Source of the DNA: Planctomycetota bacterium
Lineage (GTDB): Bacteria; Planctomycetota; UBA1135; GCA-002686595
NCBI GenBank assembly: GCA_026692665.1
Contig: JAPLOF010000017.1
Coordinates: 62,001-126,000 of the forward strand
DNA length: 64,000 nt
Reading direction: 5' to 3'
Shown piece by piece: positions 27,140 through 35,177 of this stretch. Each line of letters opens with the position of its first letter. The first letter of the stretch is position 1. Both the position numbers and the translations under genes were made by a program. The notes beneath the pieces are model-generated. The model saw only the letters and a list, made by a program, of their open reading frames with translations. It was not told where the DNA came from and did no database searches.

Positions 27140-28392
27140 TGAACACCGCGCGCACGATGTCGACGGGTCTCGCCGTCGCGCTCCTCGCGAGCGCGGCGGG
27201 CCTGTCCTCATGTGCGTCCAGCCGATCGGCGGACCTCTCCGAGCTCGGACCGGGGGAAGAAGGCGTGGCGATCCGCTGTGGCCGCGTGCTCACCGTCGAC
27301 GCGGAGGACAACTCCTACTCGCCCGGCCTGATCCTCGTCCGCAACGGCCGCATCGCTTACGCCGGCCCGGACCGTCATGTCCCCGCGGGCTATGCGATCG
27401 AGGAGCAACCCGAGCTCTGGGCCGCGCCCGGCATGGTCGAGCTGCACGCGCACGTCCTGTGCTCCGGCGTCGACATCAACGACATGGTGCTCCCGGTCAA
27501 CGCGGAACTGCGCGTTTCGGCTGGAATGGTCCCGAGCAACCCGGCGATTCGCCTGGCGTGCGCGGGTGGGGTCACGACGCTGTTCGGCATTCCCGGCAGC
27601 GGCACGTCCCTCGGCGGCTTCGGCATCGTGTTCAAGGCGAAGACGCACGCGACGTACGACGAGGCGGTCGTGCGCGATCCGGGCGGCATGAAGGTCGCGC
27701 AGTCGTACAACCCGGAGCGGCGGTCGGGCGACCTGGGCGCGACACGCGCGGGACTCTCCTGGATCCTCGAGCAGTACAACGAGGAGGCGCGCGCGATGAA
27801 CGCCGCGGGCACCTCGACGCCGGCGCTGGAGAACCTGCAGAAGGTCCACTCGCGCGAGCTGCCCGTCCTGATCCACAGCGCGGGGTCCGACGGCTACCCG
27901 GCGGCGGCGCGCATGTGGCAGATCCAGAACGGGACGCGTGCCGTGCTCAGCCACGGCTGCTTCGACGCGCACCTGACGGCGCCCTGGCTGGTGAAGATGG
28001 GCGCCTCCCTGAACGTCGGCCCGCGCGAGATCGACTTCAGCTCGACGCGGGACGGACGCATCACGGGGGTCGCGGCGCGCTATCTCGAAGCTGGCGCGCG
28101 CGACCTGTCGCTGAACACGGACTCGCCCGTCGTCCCGCAGGAGGAACTGTTCCTGCAGGGAGCGGTCGCGGCGCGCTACGGAGCCGATTCGTACACGATG
28201 CTGCGCGCCGTCACGATCGCTCCGGCGCGCGTTTTCGGTCTGGATGATCGCGTCGGGAGCCTCGAGGTCGGCAAGGACGCCGACATCGTGTTGCGCACCG
28301 GCGACCCCCTCGACCCGCGCTCGCGGGTCGAACGTGTCTACATCGACGGACGGGTCGAGTACGACCGCCGTCACGACGGGCAGTGGTTCTAG
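27139..28392 (+). CDS. lipoprotein amidohydrolase with intact metal site, array member 8
   Basis: 417 residues. The signal peptide ends in a lipobox (GLSSCASS), so the protein is probably lipid-anchored. Metal ligands are present: His103/His105 (MVELHAHVLCSG), VLIHSAGSDG, VLSHGCFDA and the Asp in LNTDSPVVPQEEL. The C-terminal motif is GSLEVGKDADIVLRTGDP. It is more distant from members 6 and 7 but in the same catalytic class. It starts on a TGATG overlap. Anchoring may tether the whole set of array products to a membrane. Confidence 0.87.
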   Translation: MNTARTMSTGLAVALLASAAGLSSCASSRSADLSELGPGEEGVAIRCGRVLTVDAEDNSYSPGLILVRNGRIAYAGPDRHVPAGYAIEEQPELWAAPGMVELHAHVLCSGVDINDMVLPVNAELRVSAGMVPSNPAIRLACAGGVTTLFGIPGSGTSLGGFGIVFKAKTHATYDEAVVRDPGGMKVAQSYNPERRSGDLGATRAGLSWILEQYNEEARAMNAAGTSTPALENLQKVHSRELPVLIHSAGSDGYPAAARMWQIQNGTRAVLSHGCFDAHLTAPWLVKMGASLNVGPREIDFSSTRDGRITGVAARYLEAGARDLSLNTDSPVVPQEELFLQGAVAARYGADSYTMLRAVTIAPARVFGLDDRVGSLEVGKDADIVLRTGDPLDPRSRVERVYIDGRVEYDRRHDGQWF

Positions 28393-28404
28393 GGTGTTCC
28401 TCCC

Positions 28405-29781
28405 ATGCTGAGATCCCATTCCATCCTCTTCGGCGCGCTCGGCGCCCTCACGGCGCTCGCGGGAGAGTCGCTGGCTGCGTCCACGTCGCTCGCTGGCGGA
28501 CCGCTGGCCATCCGGGTCGGCCGTGCCGAGACCGTCGCGAAGGGCGTGATCGAGCACGCGGTCATCCTCGTCGAGGACGGCAAGATCGTGACGATCGGCG
28601 AGGACCTGCCCGTCGAGCGCGGCATCACGGTCATCGACCGGCCGAACTGGACGGTGATGCCCGGGCTCGTCTCGAGCTACACGCGCATCGGGATGGACAG
28701 CGAGGGCGGGGACGACATGAGTCCCGACGTCAAGGCGTCCACCGAGATCTTCCCGAAGTCGCGCGATCTCCGGAAGGTGGTCGAGTACGGCGTCACGACG
28801 CTCGGCATCTACCCCGCGGGCAACGGCATCCCCGGTCTCGCCGCCGCGATCCGCCCGCGTGGCGACACGGTCGAGGAGATGGTGCTGAAGGACCCGGCCT
28901 ACCTGAAGATCGTCATGCGCTCCGACTCCGCGTCGAAGAAGCGCGTCCGCGACGCCTTCGCGAAGGCCGACGAGTACGACGAGAAGGTCAAGAAAGCCCG
29001 CGAGAAGTGGGACAAGGACAAGGACAGCAAGAAGGGCAAGAAGGAAGAGAAGAAGGAAGAGAAGCCCGAGGAGAAGAAGCCCGGGATGGCCGGCGTCGAG
29101 GGTCAGGGTCCTGGCCCGGACGCCGCGGAGGAGCCCAAGGCCGACGCGAAGGCCGAGAAGGCCGCGGACGGTTTCGTCCCGCCGATCCCCGACGACAAGG
29201 TGCGCGCGTTCGTCGAGATGCGCGCGAAGAAGCTGCGCGCGCTGGTCACGCTCACCAGCGCGGCCGACTGGCTGCACTGGCTCGACGCGATCGGCAAGGA
29301 GACCATCGGCTTCGACGTGCGCCTCGTCCTCAACCAGGAATCGGACTACTTCTACGTCCTCGACAAGAAGACGTACGACCTGGAGGCCGACGGCATCGGC
29401 GACCGCAAGATCCACGCGGTGGTCGAGCCTCTCCTGACCTATACGCCGAACACGCGGCGGGTGCGCAACCTGCCGATGGAGTTGGCCAAGGCGGGCGCGA
29501 AGGTCTGCTTCACGCCGCGTTTCGACGACCTCGTGAACTACAAGGCCTGGCTCGGGCACGTCGCCGAGCTCGTCGGCGCCGGCATGACGCGCGACGTGGC
29601 TCTGCGCGCGTTGACGCTGAACCCGGCCGAGATGCTCGGTGTCGCCGATCGCGTCGGCAGCCTCGAGAAGGGGAAGGACGCGAACTTCGTCTTCCTCGAC
29701 GGCGATCCCTTCCAGCCCGCGACCCGCATCCAGGCCGTCATGCTCGACGGCCGCTTCGTCTTCGGTGAGGTGGACCCGTGA
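28405..29781 (+). CDS. exported amidohydrolase-like protein, array member 9
   Basis: 458 residues with signal peptide (ILFGALGALTALAGESLAA). Fold landmarks are ILVEDGKIVTIGEDL and GSLEKGKDANFVFLDGDP. The metal site is lost (GLVSSYTRIGMDS). A lysine/glutamate-rich block at about 195-250 (EKVKKAREKWDKDKDSKKG and following) interrupts the barrel. It is predicted inactive as a standard metal hydrolase. It begins 12 bases after member 8 and overlaps member 10 (GTGA). Confidence 0.83.
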   Translation: MLRSHSILFGALGALTALAGESLAASTSLAGGPLAIRVGRAETVAKGVIEHAVILVEDGKIVTIGEDLPVERGITVIDRPNWTVMPGLVSSYTRIGMDSEGGDDMSPDVKASTEIFPKSRDLRKVVEYGVTTLGIYPAGNGIPGLAAAIRPRGDTVEEMVLKDPAYLKIVMRSDSASKKRVRDAFAKADEYDEKVKKAREKWDKDKDSKKGKKEEKKEEKPEEKKPGMAGVEGQGPGPDAAEEPKADAKAEKAADGFVPPIPDDKVRAFVEMRAKKLRALVTLTSAADWLHWLDAIGKETIGFDVRLVLNQESDYFYVLDKKTYDLEADGIGDRKIHAVVEPLLTYTPNTRRVRNLPMELAKAGAKVCFTPRFDDLVNYKAWLGHVAELVGAGMTRDVALRALTLNPAEMLGVADRVGSLEKGKDANFVFLDGDPFQPATRIQAVMLDGRFVFGEVDP

Positions 29782-31208
29782 TCCAGCTCGATCTCACGCG
29801 CCGTCTGGCGCTCGTCGCGGCCCTCGCGGTCACCGCCTTCCCCGCCACCGCCCAGGAGGGCGAGAAGCCCGCCGAATCCAAGGAGAAGTCCGAGGAGTCG
29901 AAGGATGGCGAGAAGAAGAAGGAGGAGGTGGAGCACTGGTTCGCGATCCAGAACGGCGACGTGTACACGGGGACCGGCGAGGTCCTGCGCGGCGCGACGC
30001 TCCTGGCGAAGAACGGCAAGATCCACTCCATCGGGTACGACCTGTACATCCCGCCCGACACGAAGACGGTCGACGCGAAGGGCTACCGGCTCTACCCGGG
30101 CCTCGTCGCGATCTCCTCGCAAGGACTGCTCGGCAACTCGTCGGGGGACTTCGACGACACGATCGATCCCTTCAACTACCGCATGGTCCTGGGCCTCGCC
30201 ACGGGGATCACGACGACCGGCGCCGGCTCGGGCGCGGTGAAGCTGAAGCGCTTCTCGGTCGATGGCGCGGTGGTCAACGAGAAGATCTTCTCGAGCTTCT
30301 CGTGGAGCAACAGCAACCCGCGCGGCAAGGGCGAGCTGCACGAGAAGCTCGTCGCGGCCGCGAACTTCCAGCGCGAGTACCGTGAGTGGCAGCGCAAGGT
30401 GAAGGACGACAAGACCCTCGTCGAACCGACGAAGCGCGGCGTCGACAACACGGTCCTCGCGGTCCTGCAGGGCGAGCAGACGGCCAAGTTCGTCGCCAAC
30501 GACCGCGACGAGCTGCTCGGCATCGCGCGCCTGGCGCAGGAGTTCAACTTCCGGCCCGTGATCGAAGGCTGCCAGGAAGGGTGGACCATCGCCGACGAGC
30601 TGGGTCGTGCGGGCGTCCGTGCCATCGTCACGCCGCGCGATCGCCGTCCGAAGGACGAGCGTCAGGCGCTCGCGGGCGGCGCGAGCATCGAGAACGCCGC
30701 GATCCTCCACAAAGCCGGCGTGGCCATCGCGATCACGCCCGCCACGGAAGGCGTCGACCTGGGCGGGCTCGTGGGCCGCGACATCATGCACCTGCCGCTC
30801 GAGCCGGGTTTCGCCGTGCGCGGCGGGCTGTCGGAACGCGCCGCGCTCGAGTCGATCACGATCGTGCCCGCGCGGATCCTGGGCATCGCCCACCGCGTCG
30901 GCAGCCTCGAAGTGGGCAAGGACTGCGACGTGATCATCACGGACGGAGACGTCCTGCACTACAAGACGTTCGTCCAGTGGGCGGTCGTGGACGGCAAGGT
31001 CGTCTACGACAAGGAGAAGGAGCTCTTCTTCGCGCACATCCGCCCGCGCCCCGAAGCTCCCGCTCCGAAGAAGGTGGATGCCGGCGAGACGCCGCCGAAT
31101 CCGGACGCGAAGCCCGCCGACGCCGAGAAGGAAGGCGAGAAGAAGGAAGAGGGCGGCGACGACGCCAAGAAGAAGGGCGAGGGCGACGAGAAGAAGAAGG
31201 ACGGCTGA
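29778..31208 (+). CDS. exported amidohydrolase-like protein, array member 10
   Basis: 476 residues with GTG start overlapping the previous stop. The signal peptide is LALVAALAVTAFPATAQ, followed by an acidic/lysine-rich linker (about 28-51). The barrel region lacks the HxH pair (GLVAISSQGLLGN). GSLEVGKDCDVIITDG closes the core, and a second long charged tail fills about 430-476. The charged ends on both sides of the core are unique to this member. Its stop lies only 10 bases from that of the convergent SGNH hydrolase gene, with no obvious terminator between. Confidence 0.83.
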   Translation: MIQLDLTRRLALVAALAVTAFPATAQEGEKPAESKEKSEESKDGEKKKEEVEHWFAIQNGDVYTGTGEVLRGATLLAKNGKIHSIGYDLYIPPDTKTVDAKGYRLYPGLVAISSQGLLGNSSGDFDDTIDPFNYRMVLGLATGITTTGAGSGAVKLKRFSVDGAVVNEKIFSSFSWSNSNPRGKGELHEKLVAAANFQREYREWQRKVKDDKTLVEPTKRGVDNTVLAVLQGEQTAKFVANDRDELLGIARLAQEFNFRPVIEGCQEGWTIADELGRAGVRAIVTPRDRRPKDERQALAGGASIENAAILHKAGVAIAITPATEGVDLGGLVGRDIMHLPLEPGFAVRGGLSERAALESITIVPARILGIAHRVGSLEVGKDCDVIITDGDVLHYKTFVQWAVVDGKVVYDKEKELFFAHIRPRPEAPAPKKVDAGETPPNPDAKPADAEKEGEKKEEGGDDAKKKGEGDEKKKDG

Positions 31209-31218
31209 GCGACGCGGC

Positions 31219-32184
31219 TCAGCGATCCAAGAGCGGCCGGAGTGCTCCCGCGAGCGCTTCGGCCGCTCGCGCATGACCGGCGGCGTTCCAGTGCCGGTCC
31301 TCCGCGAAGTGGTAGCGCGCGGCGCCGGCCCCGAACGCGCCGCCGAGATCCACGTGCTCGATCCCCGGCTCGTCGGCGGCGAGTCGAGCGAGCTGAGATC
31401 GATCGGAGACGATCACGAGCGGCCGATCGCGCAGCACGGTCCGCATGCGACGGTAGAGGTCGCAGACGAGCGCCCACTCCGCGTTGGGATCCCGCGCTCG
31501 CGCGACCTGGTGGCGCTCCCAGCGCGACTTCTCCAGCGCGCGCCACAAGAGGCTCGTGCGTTCGATCCACGGGAAGGGGACGGGCACGCCCGTGAGCCGG
31601 AGGCCTCCGCCTTCGCGTACGAACCGCGGCTTGTGCTTGCCGTACGCGACGTCGCTCGCGCATTCGGCCAGGTCGTTCTCGCAGAAGACGACGACGACGC
31701 AGTCCGGGCGCAGGGTCGCGTCGAGCTGCTCCAGCAGCAGGCACTCCTGGTCGGTGCCGTATCCCGAGACGCCCGCGCCGAGGACGTTCCAATCCGGACG
31801 CCGCGCCTGCAGTCGCGCGGGCAGCGACTCCGCGAACTCGACGCCCCAGCCGAACGCGAACGAGTCGCCGAGGACCAGGACGCGCGGTCGGCGAGCGTCC
31901 CCGGCCGCGGTTCCGAGGTCCCAATCCGGCCCGCGAAACCCCTGCGCATTCGTGCGCACCTCGACGTCGAACTCGTCGCTCGCGTGGCGTTCGACCATGA
32001 CCGGTCGGTACCGCCAGCCAAGCCGCGCATCGTGCTCGACGTAGGCCGGGTTCGTCGTGGGGGAGAGGCCCGCCGTCCGGAGCGCACGGTACGCACCCTC
32101 GGCGACGAGAGGGGCGAGCAGCAGTCCGGCGAGGACCGCCGCCGGACGCCGCCACGCGCGGGACCTCTCGATCTTCGGACTCAA
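31219..32184 (-). CDS. SGNH/GDSL-family hydrolase, membrane-anchored
   Basis: 321 residues with an N-terminal hydrophobic helix (AAVLAGLLLAPLVAEGAYRA), so probably anchored and facing the periplasm. SGNH blocks are visible: LVLGDSFAFGWGVEF with the nucleophile Ser, GYGTDQE, CENDLAECASD carrying the Asn block, and DRHWNAAGH with catalytic Asp and His near the end. These enzymes remove or transfer acyl groups on lipids or glycans. The best start is TTG at 32184, with GAGG seven bases upstream on this strand. It is convergent with the amidohydrolase array. The substrate is unknown. Confidence 0.85.
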   Translation of the reverse strand: MSPKIERSRAWRRPAAVLAGLLLAPLVAEGAYRALRTAGLSPTTNPAYVEHDARLGWRYRPVMVERHASDEFDVEVRTNAQGFRGPDWDLGTAAGDARRPRVLVLGDSFAFGWGVEFAESLPARLQARRPDWNVLGAGVSGYGTDQECLLLEQLDATLRPDCVVVVFCENDLAECASDVAYGKHKPRFVREGGGLRLTGVPVPFPWIERTSLLWRALEKSRWERHQVARARDPNAEWALVCDLYRRMRTVLRDRPLVIVSDRSQLARLAADEPGIEHVDLGGAFGAGAARYHFAEDRHWNAAGHARAAEALAGALRPLLDR

Positions 32185-32227
32185 TGCACGGCCTCGGACG
32201 CACTCATCGGTCGGATTGGGGATCGCG

Positions 32228-32256
32228 TTGCTACCGCGGGCGCGCGCTGCTAGGCT
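32228..32256 (+). promoter_or_regulatory. candidate promoter of the TrpD-like gene
   Basis: TTGCTA (32228-32233) and TAGGCT (32251-32256) are 17 bases apart, and the -10 is preceded by TGC. An AGGAG at 32273-32277 follows in the leader, 11 bases before ATG 32289. It faces away from the SGNH gene. Confidence 0.45.
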
Positions 32257-32288
32257 AACTTCCCTGCAGCGTAGGAGTTAGGTCGGGC

Positions 32289-33386
32289 ATGAGGGCCCGA
32301 CCGGCCACGCTCGAGAGCCCCATGAGCCTGCGCAGCCTGATCCGGATCCTCGGTCCCGGACGCAAGGACAGCCGCAACCTCACCTACGACGAAGCGTACC
32401 GGGCGTTCGACCGGATCCTGTCGGGTGCGGAGAGCGACGTCCAGATCGCCACCTTCCTCGTGCTCGTGCGCATGAAGGGGCTGACGGTCGAGGAGCTCAT
32501 GGGCTTCGCCAAGGCCGCGCGGGACCACGCGACGATCCCGTGCAACGACGTCCCGGGCCTCGTGACGATCTGTCCGCCGCACGATGGTCTGGAGCGCTCC
32601 GCGCCGCTCGAGGTCGCGGCCGGCCTGGTCGCCGCGGGAGCCGGAGCCCGGGTCCTGATCCTCGCCGATCGCTGTGTCCCGCCGCGGCGGGGACTCACGA
32701 CCGCCAGCGTGCTGGAAGCTCTCGGCGTCGGCATGACCTGGGATCCGCGCGAGGTCGAGACGTGGGTCGCGAAGGCGCGGTTCGGCGCGTGCGCGGTCTC
32801 GGGGATGCTCCCGGCGTTGATGAGCCTGCGCAAGGTGCGCAACGACGTCGTCATCCGCACACCGCTCGCGACGGTCGAGAAGCTCCTGGCGCCCGCATCT
32901 GGCGCGGTGCTTCTCGGTGCCCAGAACGGACCGGTGCTCGGCACGGCCGTCGAGGTCATCCACGGACTCGGCCACGCGCGCGGCATCGCGATCCAGGGTC
33001 CGGAGGGCAGCGTCGTCCCGTCCGTGAAGAAGCGCACGCGCGGCATCGAGCTGGCCGAGCGACATCTGGTTCCCATCAACGTGGAGCCCGAGGACTTCGG
33101 CCTGCAGGGCGACCTCGAACCGGAGATCCCCGAGTTCGGGCCGCCGCCGGAAGGGCTCGGAACCGGCGACAATCCGGAGCTCGTGAAGTTCGTCGGCGAC
33201 GTGACCGAGTCCGTGCTCGCCGGCGACGCCGGCCCGGCGCGCAGCGCGACGTTGCTCACCGCGGCGCTGATCCTGAAGGCCGGTGGCTTCGCGTTCACGC
33301 TGGCCGAGGGCGTCGACCGCGCGGCGCGGTCGCTCGACAGCGGGGCCGCGCGCGACGCGCTGGCGCGGCTGCGCGAGATCGCCTGA
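32289..33386 (+). CDS. TrpD-like phosphoribosyltransferase-family protein
   Basis: 365 residues from ATG 32289 (354 from ATG 32322, which begins MSLRSLIRILGPG and is almost as likely). The N-terminal helical domain (DEAYRAFDRILSGAESDVQI, then LVLVRMKGLTVEELMGF) and the following alpha/beta domain match anthranilate phosphoribosyltransferase and its YbiB/TrpD2 relatives. The usual PRPP-binding GTGGD motif is replaced by a diverged stretch (LVTICPPHDGLERSAPLE), and the loop before VLEALG reads CVPPRRGLTTAS. No other trp gene is near, so tryptophan synthesis is unlikely. TrpD2 members are known as nucleic-acid-binding proteins. A MOSC gene follows 17 bases later. Confidence 0.8.
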   Translation: MRARPATLESPMSLRSLIRILGPGRKDSRNLTYDEAYRAFDRILSGAESDVQIATFLVLVRMKGLTVEELMGFAKAARDHATIPCNDVPGLVTICPPHDGLERSAPLEVAAGLVAAGAGARVLILADRCVPPRRGLTTASVLEALGVGMTWDPREVETWVAKARFGACAVSGMLPALMSLRKVRNDVVIRTPLATVEKLLAPASGAVLLGAQNGPVLGTAVEVIHGLGHARGIAIQGPEGSVVPSVKKRTRGIELAERHLVPINVEPEDFGLQGDLEPEIPEFGPPPEGLGTGDNPELVKFVGDVTESVLAGDAGPARSATLLTAALILKAGGFAFTLAEGVDRAARSLDSGAARDALARLREIA

Positions 33387-33402
33387 GCGCCGCGGTCCAC
33401 CC

Positions 33403-33951
33403 ATGGACCTCTCCTTCCGTCACGACTTCTGGCTCTCCCGCCTGCCGCGTTCCCCGGCCACGCTGGGGCGGCTCGAACTGCTCGTCCTGCGGCCGCGGAA
33501 AGGCGAGCGCGCGGAGCCCGCCGAGGTCGAAGTCTCCGTGGAGCGTGGGATCCACGGCGATCGCTGGGAGTTCGACACCCACAAGCGGAGTGGGAACCAG
33601 GTCAGCCTGATGAACGTCCACGTCCTGCGAGCGATCGCGAGCGACGACCCGGCGCGGCTCGCGCCGGCCGGCGACAACCTGGTCGTCGACCTGGACCTCT
33701 CCGAGAAGAACATGCCCGTCGGCTCGCTGCTCACGATCGGCGATGTCGTGCTCGAGGTCACGCCGGATCCGCACCGTCCGTGCGCGTCGTTCGTCGAACG
33801 CTACGGAGCTCTCGCCGCGAAGCGCGTGGCGCGGGGCAATCGCACCGGACGCCGCACGCGTGGCGTGCTCGCGCGCGTGGTGGTGCCGGGGATCCTGCGC
33901 GTCGGCGCGAGTGTCCACGTGAAGCGGCCGGGCTCGGCCTGTCTCGCGTGA
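33403..33951 (+). CDS. MOSC-domain protein
   Basis: 182 residues. MOSC domains belong to molybdenum-cofactor sulfurases and YiiM/YuaD-type reductase components. Seen: VERGIHGDRWEFDTHKRSGN, LNVHVLRAIAS-like order (SLMNVHVLRAIAS), AGDNLVVDLDLS, VGSLLTIGDVVLEVT and the conserved cysteine in DPHRPCASFVERYG. It is a single-domain protein, so it probably carries sulfur or cofactor rather than acting as a full reductase. It starts at ATG 33403 and overlaps the phospholipase D gene by TGATG. Confidence 0.85.
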   Translation: MDLSFRHDFWLSRLPRSPATLGRLELLVLRPRKGERAEPAEVEVSVERGIHGDRWEFDTHKRSGNQVSLMNVHVLRAIASDDPARLAPAGDNLVVDLDLSEKNMPVGSLLTIGDVVLEVTPDPHRPCASFVERYGALAAKRVARGNRTGRRTRGVLARVVVPGILRVGASVHVKRPGSACLA

Positions 33952-35159
33952 TGCAGATCCCGCTGCCCACGAGCATCCGGCGGCGACTGATCCGCCCGTT
34001 CGCGAGCGGTCCCTGGCGCTACGTCCGCCGGCCCGAGTTGCTGCGGCGCTACACGCTCGTGACGCCGCTGCGGTCGGGGGCCGAGACGTTTCCGGCCATG
34101 CTGGACGCCATTCGCGCCGCGAAGAGTTCGATCCACTTCGAGATCTACATCCTGCGCGACGACCGCGTCGGCGAGGCCTTCCGCGACGCGCTGGTCGAGC
34201 GCGCCCGGGCCGGCGTCACCGTGCGGTTCCTCTACGACGCAGTCGGGTCGATCAGCCTGCCCGACTCGTTCCTCGAACCGCTGCGCGCGGCCGGCGGTCG
34301 CGTCGCGATCTACCACCCGCTCGCTCTGTGGCGCCGGAAGGCGGGGGCACGCTGGCGCCTCACGCTCAACAAGCGCGACCACAAGAAGATCCTCGTCGTG
34401 GACGACCGCGTGGGCTTCACGGGCGGGATCAACATCGGTCTCGAGTACGAGTCGAAGGATGCGGGTGGGGAGGGCTGGCTGGACTGGCACGCGCGCGTCG
34501 AAGGCCCCGCCGTGTTCGAGCTCGCGGTCTCCTTCCGGCGGACGTGGATGAGCGCCACGGACGACGTGCTGCCCGAGGCCACGCTGCCCGGACCGGCGCT
34601 GGGCCGCAACGTGCTCGGCACGCAGGTCGTCGACAACACCGGCCTGCGTTCGCGCTGGCGCATGCACCGTGCCTACCTGTACGCGATCGCCGCCGCCCAG
34701 CACGACATCTCGATCCTGAACGCCTACTTCATCCCCGAGCTCAATTTGCGCCGCGCGTTCCGCAAGGCGGTCGCCCGCGGCGTCTCGGTGCGCGTCATCG
34801 TGCCCTCCGACTCCGACGTCAAGCCCGTCCGTCACGCGAGCCGCTACCTCTACCGCCAGCTCATCGCGGGGGGGGTGCGGATCTACGAGTGGCCCGAGAG
34901 CATGATGCACGCGAAGGCCGGCATCATCGACGGCGTGTGGTCGACGATCGGCAGCTACAACCTGGACCACAGGAGCCTCATGCACAACTTGGAGGTGGCC
35001 CTGGTGTGCGTCGACGGGCCGCTGGCGGCGACCCTTCAGGCGGAGTTCGAGCGCGAGATCGCGCGTTGTCAGGAGATCACGACGGCGGACCTGGACGCGC
35101 TGACGCGCTGGGAGCGCTTCCAGGACTGGTTCTGGTACCAGATGCGCTCCCAGCTCTGA
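33951..35159 (+). CDS. phospholipase D-family cardiolipin synthase-like protein
   Basis: 402 residues with two HKD motifs: DHKKILVVDDRVGFTGGINIG near residue 143 and MHAKAGIIDGVWSTIGSYN near 320. This is the duplicated PLD active site used by ClsB-type cardiolipin synthases to transfer phosphatidyl groups. There is no N-terminal pair of membrane helices, which fits ClsB rather than ClsA. The start is the ATG of a TGATG overlap with the MOSC gene. Activity on phospholipids is the most likely role; other PLD enzymes cannot be fully excluded. Confidence 0.88.
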   Translation: MQIPLPTSIRRRLIRPFASGPWRYVRRPELLRRYTLVTPLRSGAETFPAMLDAIRAAKSSIHFEIYILRDDRVGEAFRDALVERARAGVTVRFLYDAVGSISLPDSFLEPLRAAGGRVAIYHPLALWRRKAGARWRLTLNKRDHKKILVVDDRVGFTGGINIGLEYESKDAGGEGWLDWHARVEGPAVFELAVSFRRTWMSATDDVLPEATLPGPALGRNVLGTQVVDNTGLRSRWRMHRAYLYAIAAAQHDISILNAYFIPELNLRRAFRKAVARGVSVRVIVPSDSDVKPVRHASRYLYRQLIAGGVRIYEWPESMMHAKAGIIDGVWSTIGSYNLDHRSLMHNLEVALVCVDGPLAATLQAEFEREIARCQEITTADLDALTRWERFQDWFWYQMRSQL

Positions 35160-35177
35160 GCGCGGCGCGCCGGACGC

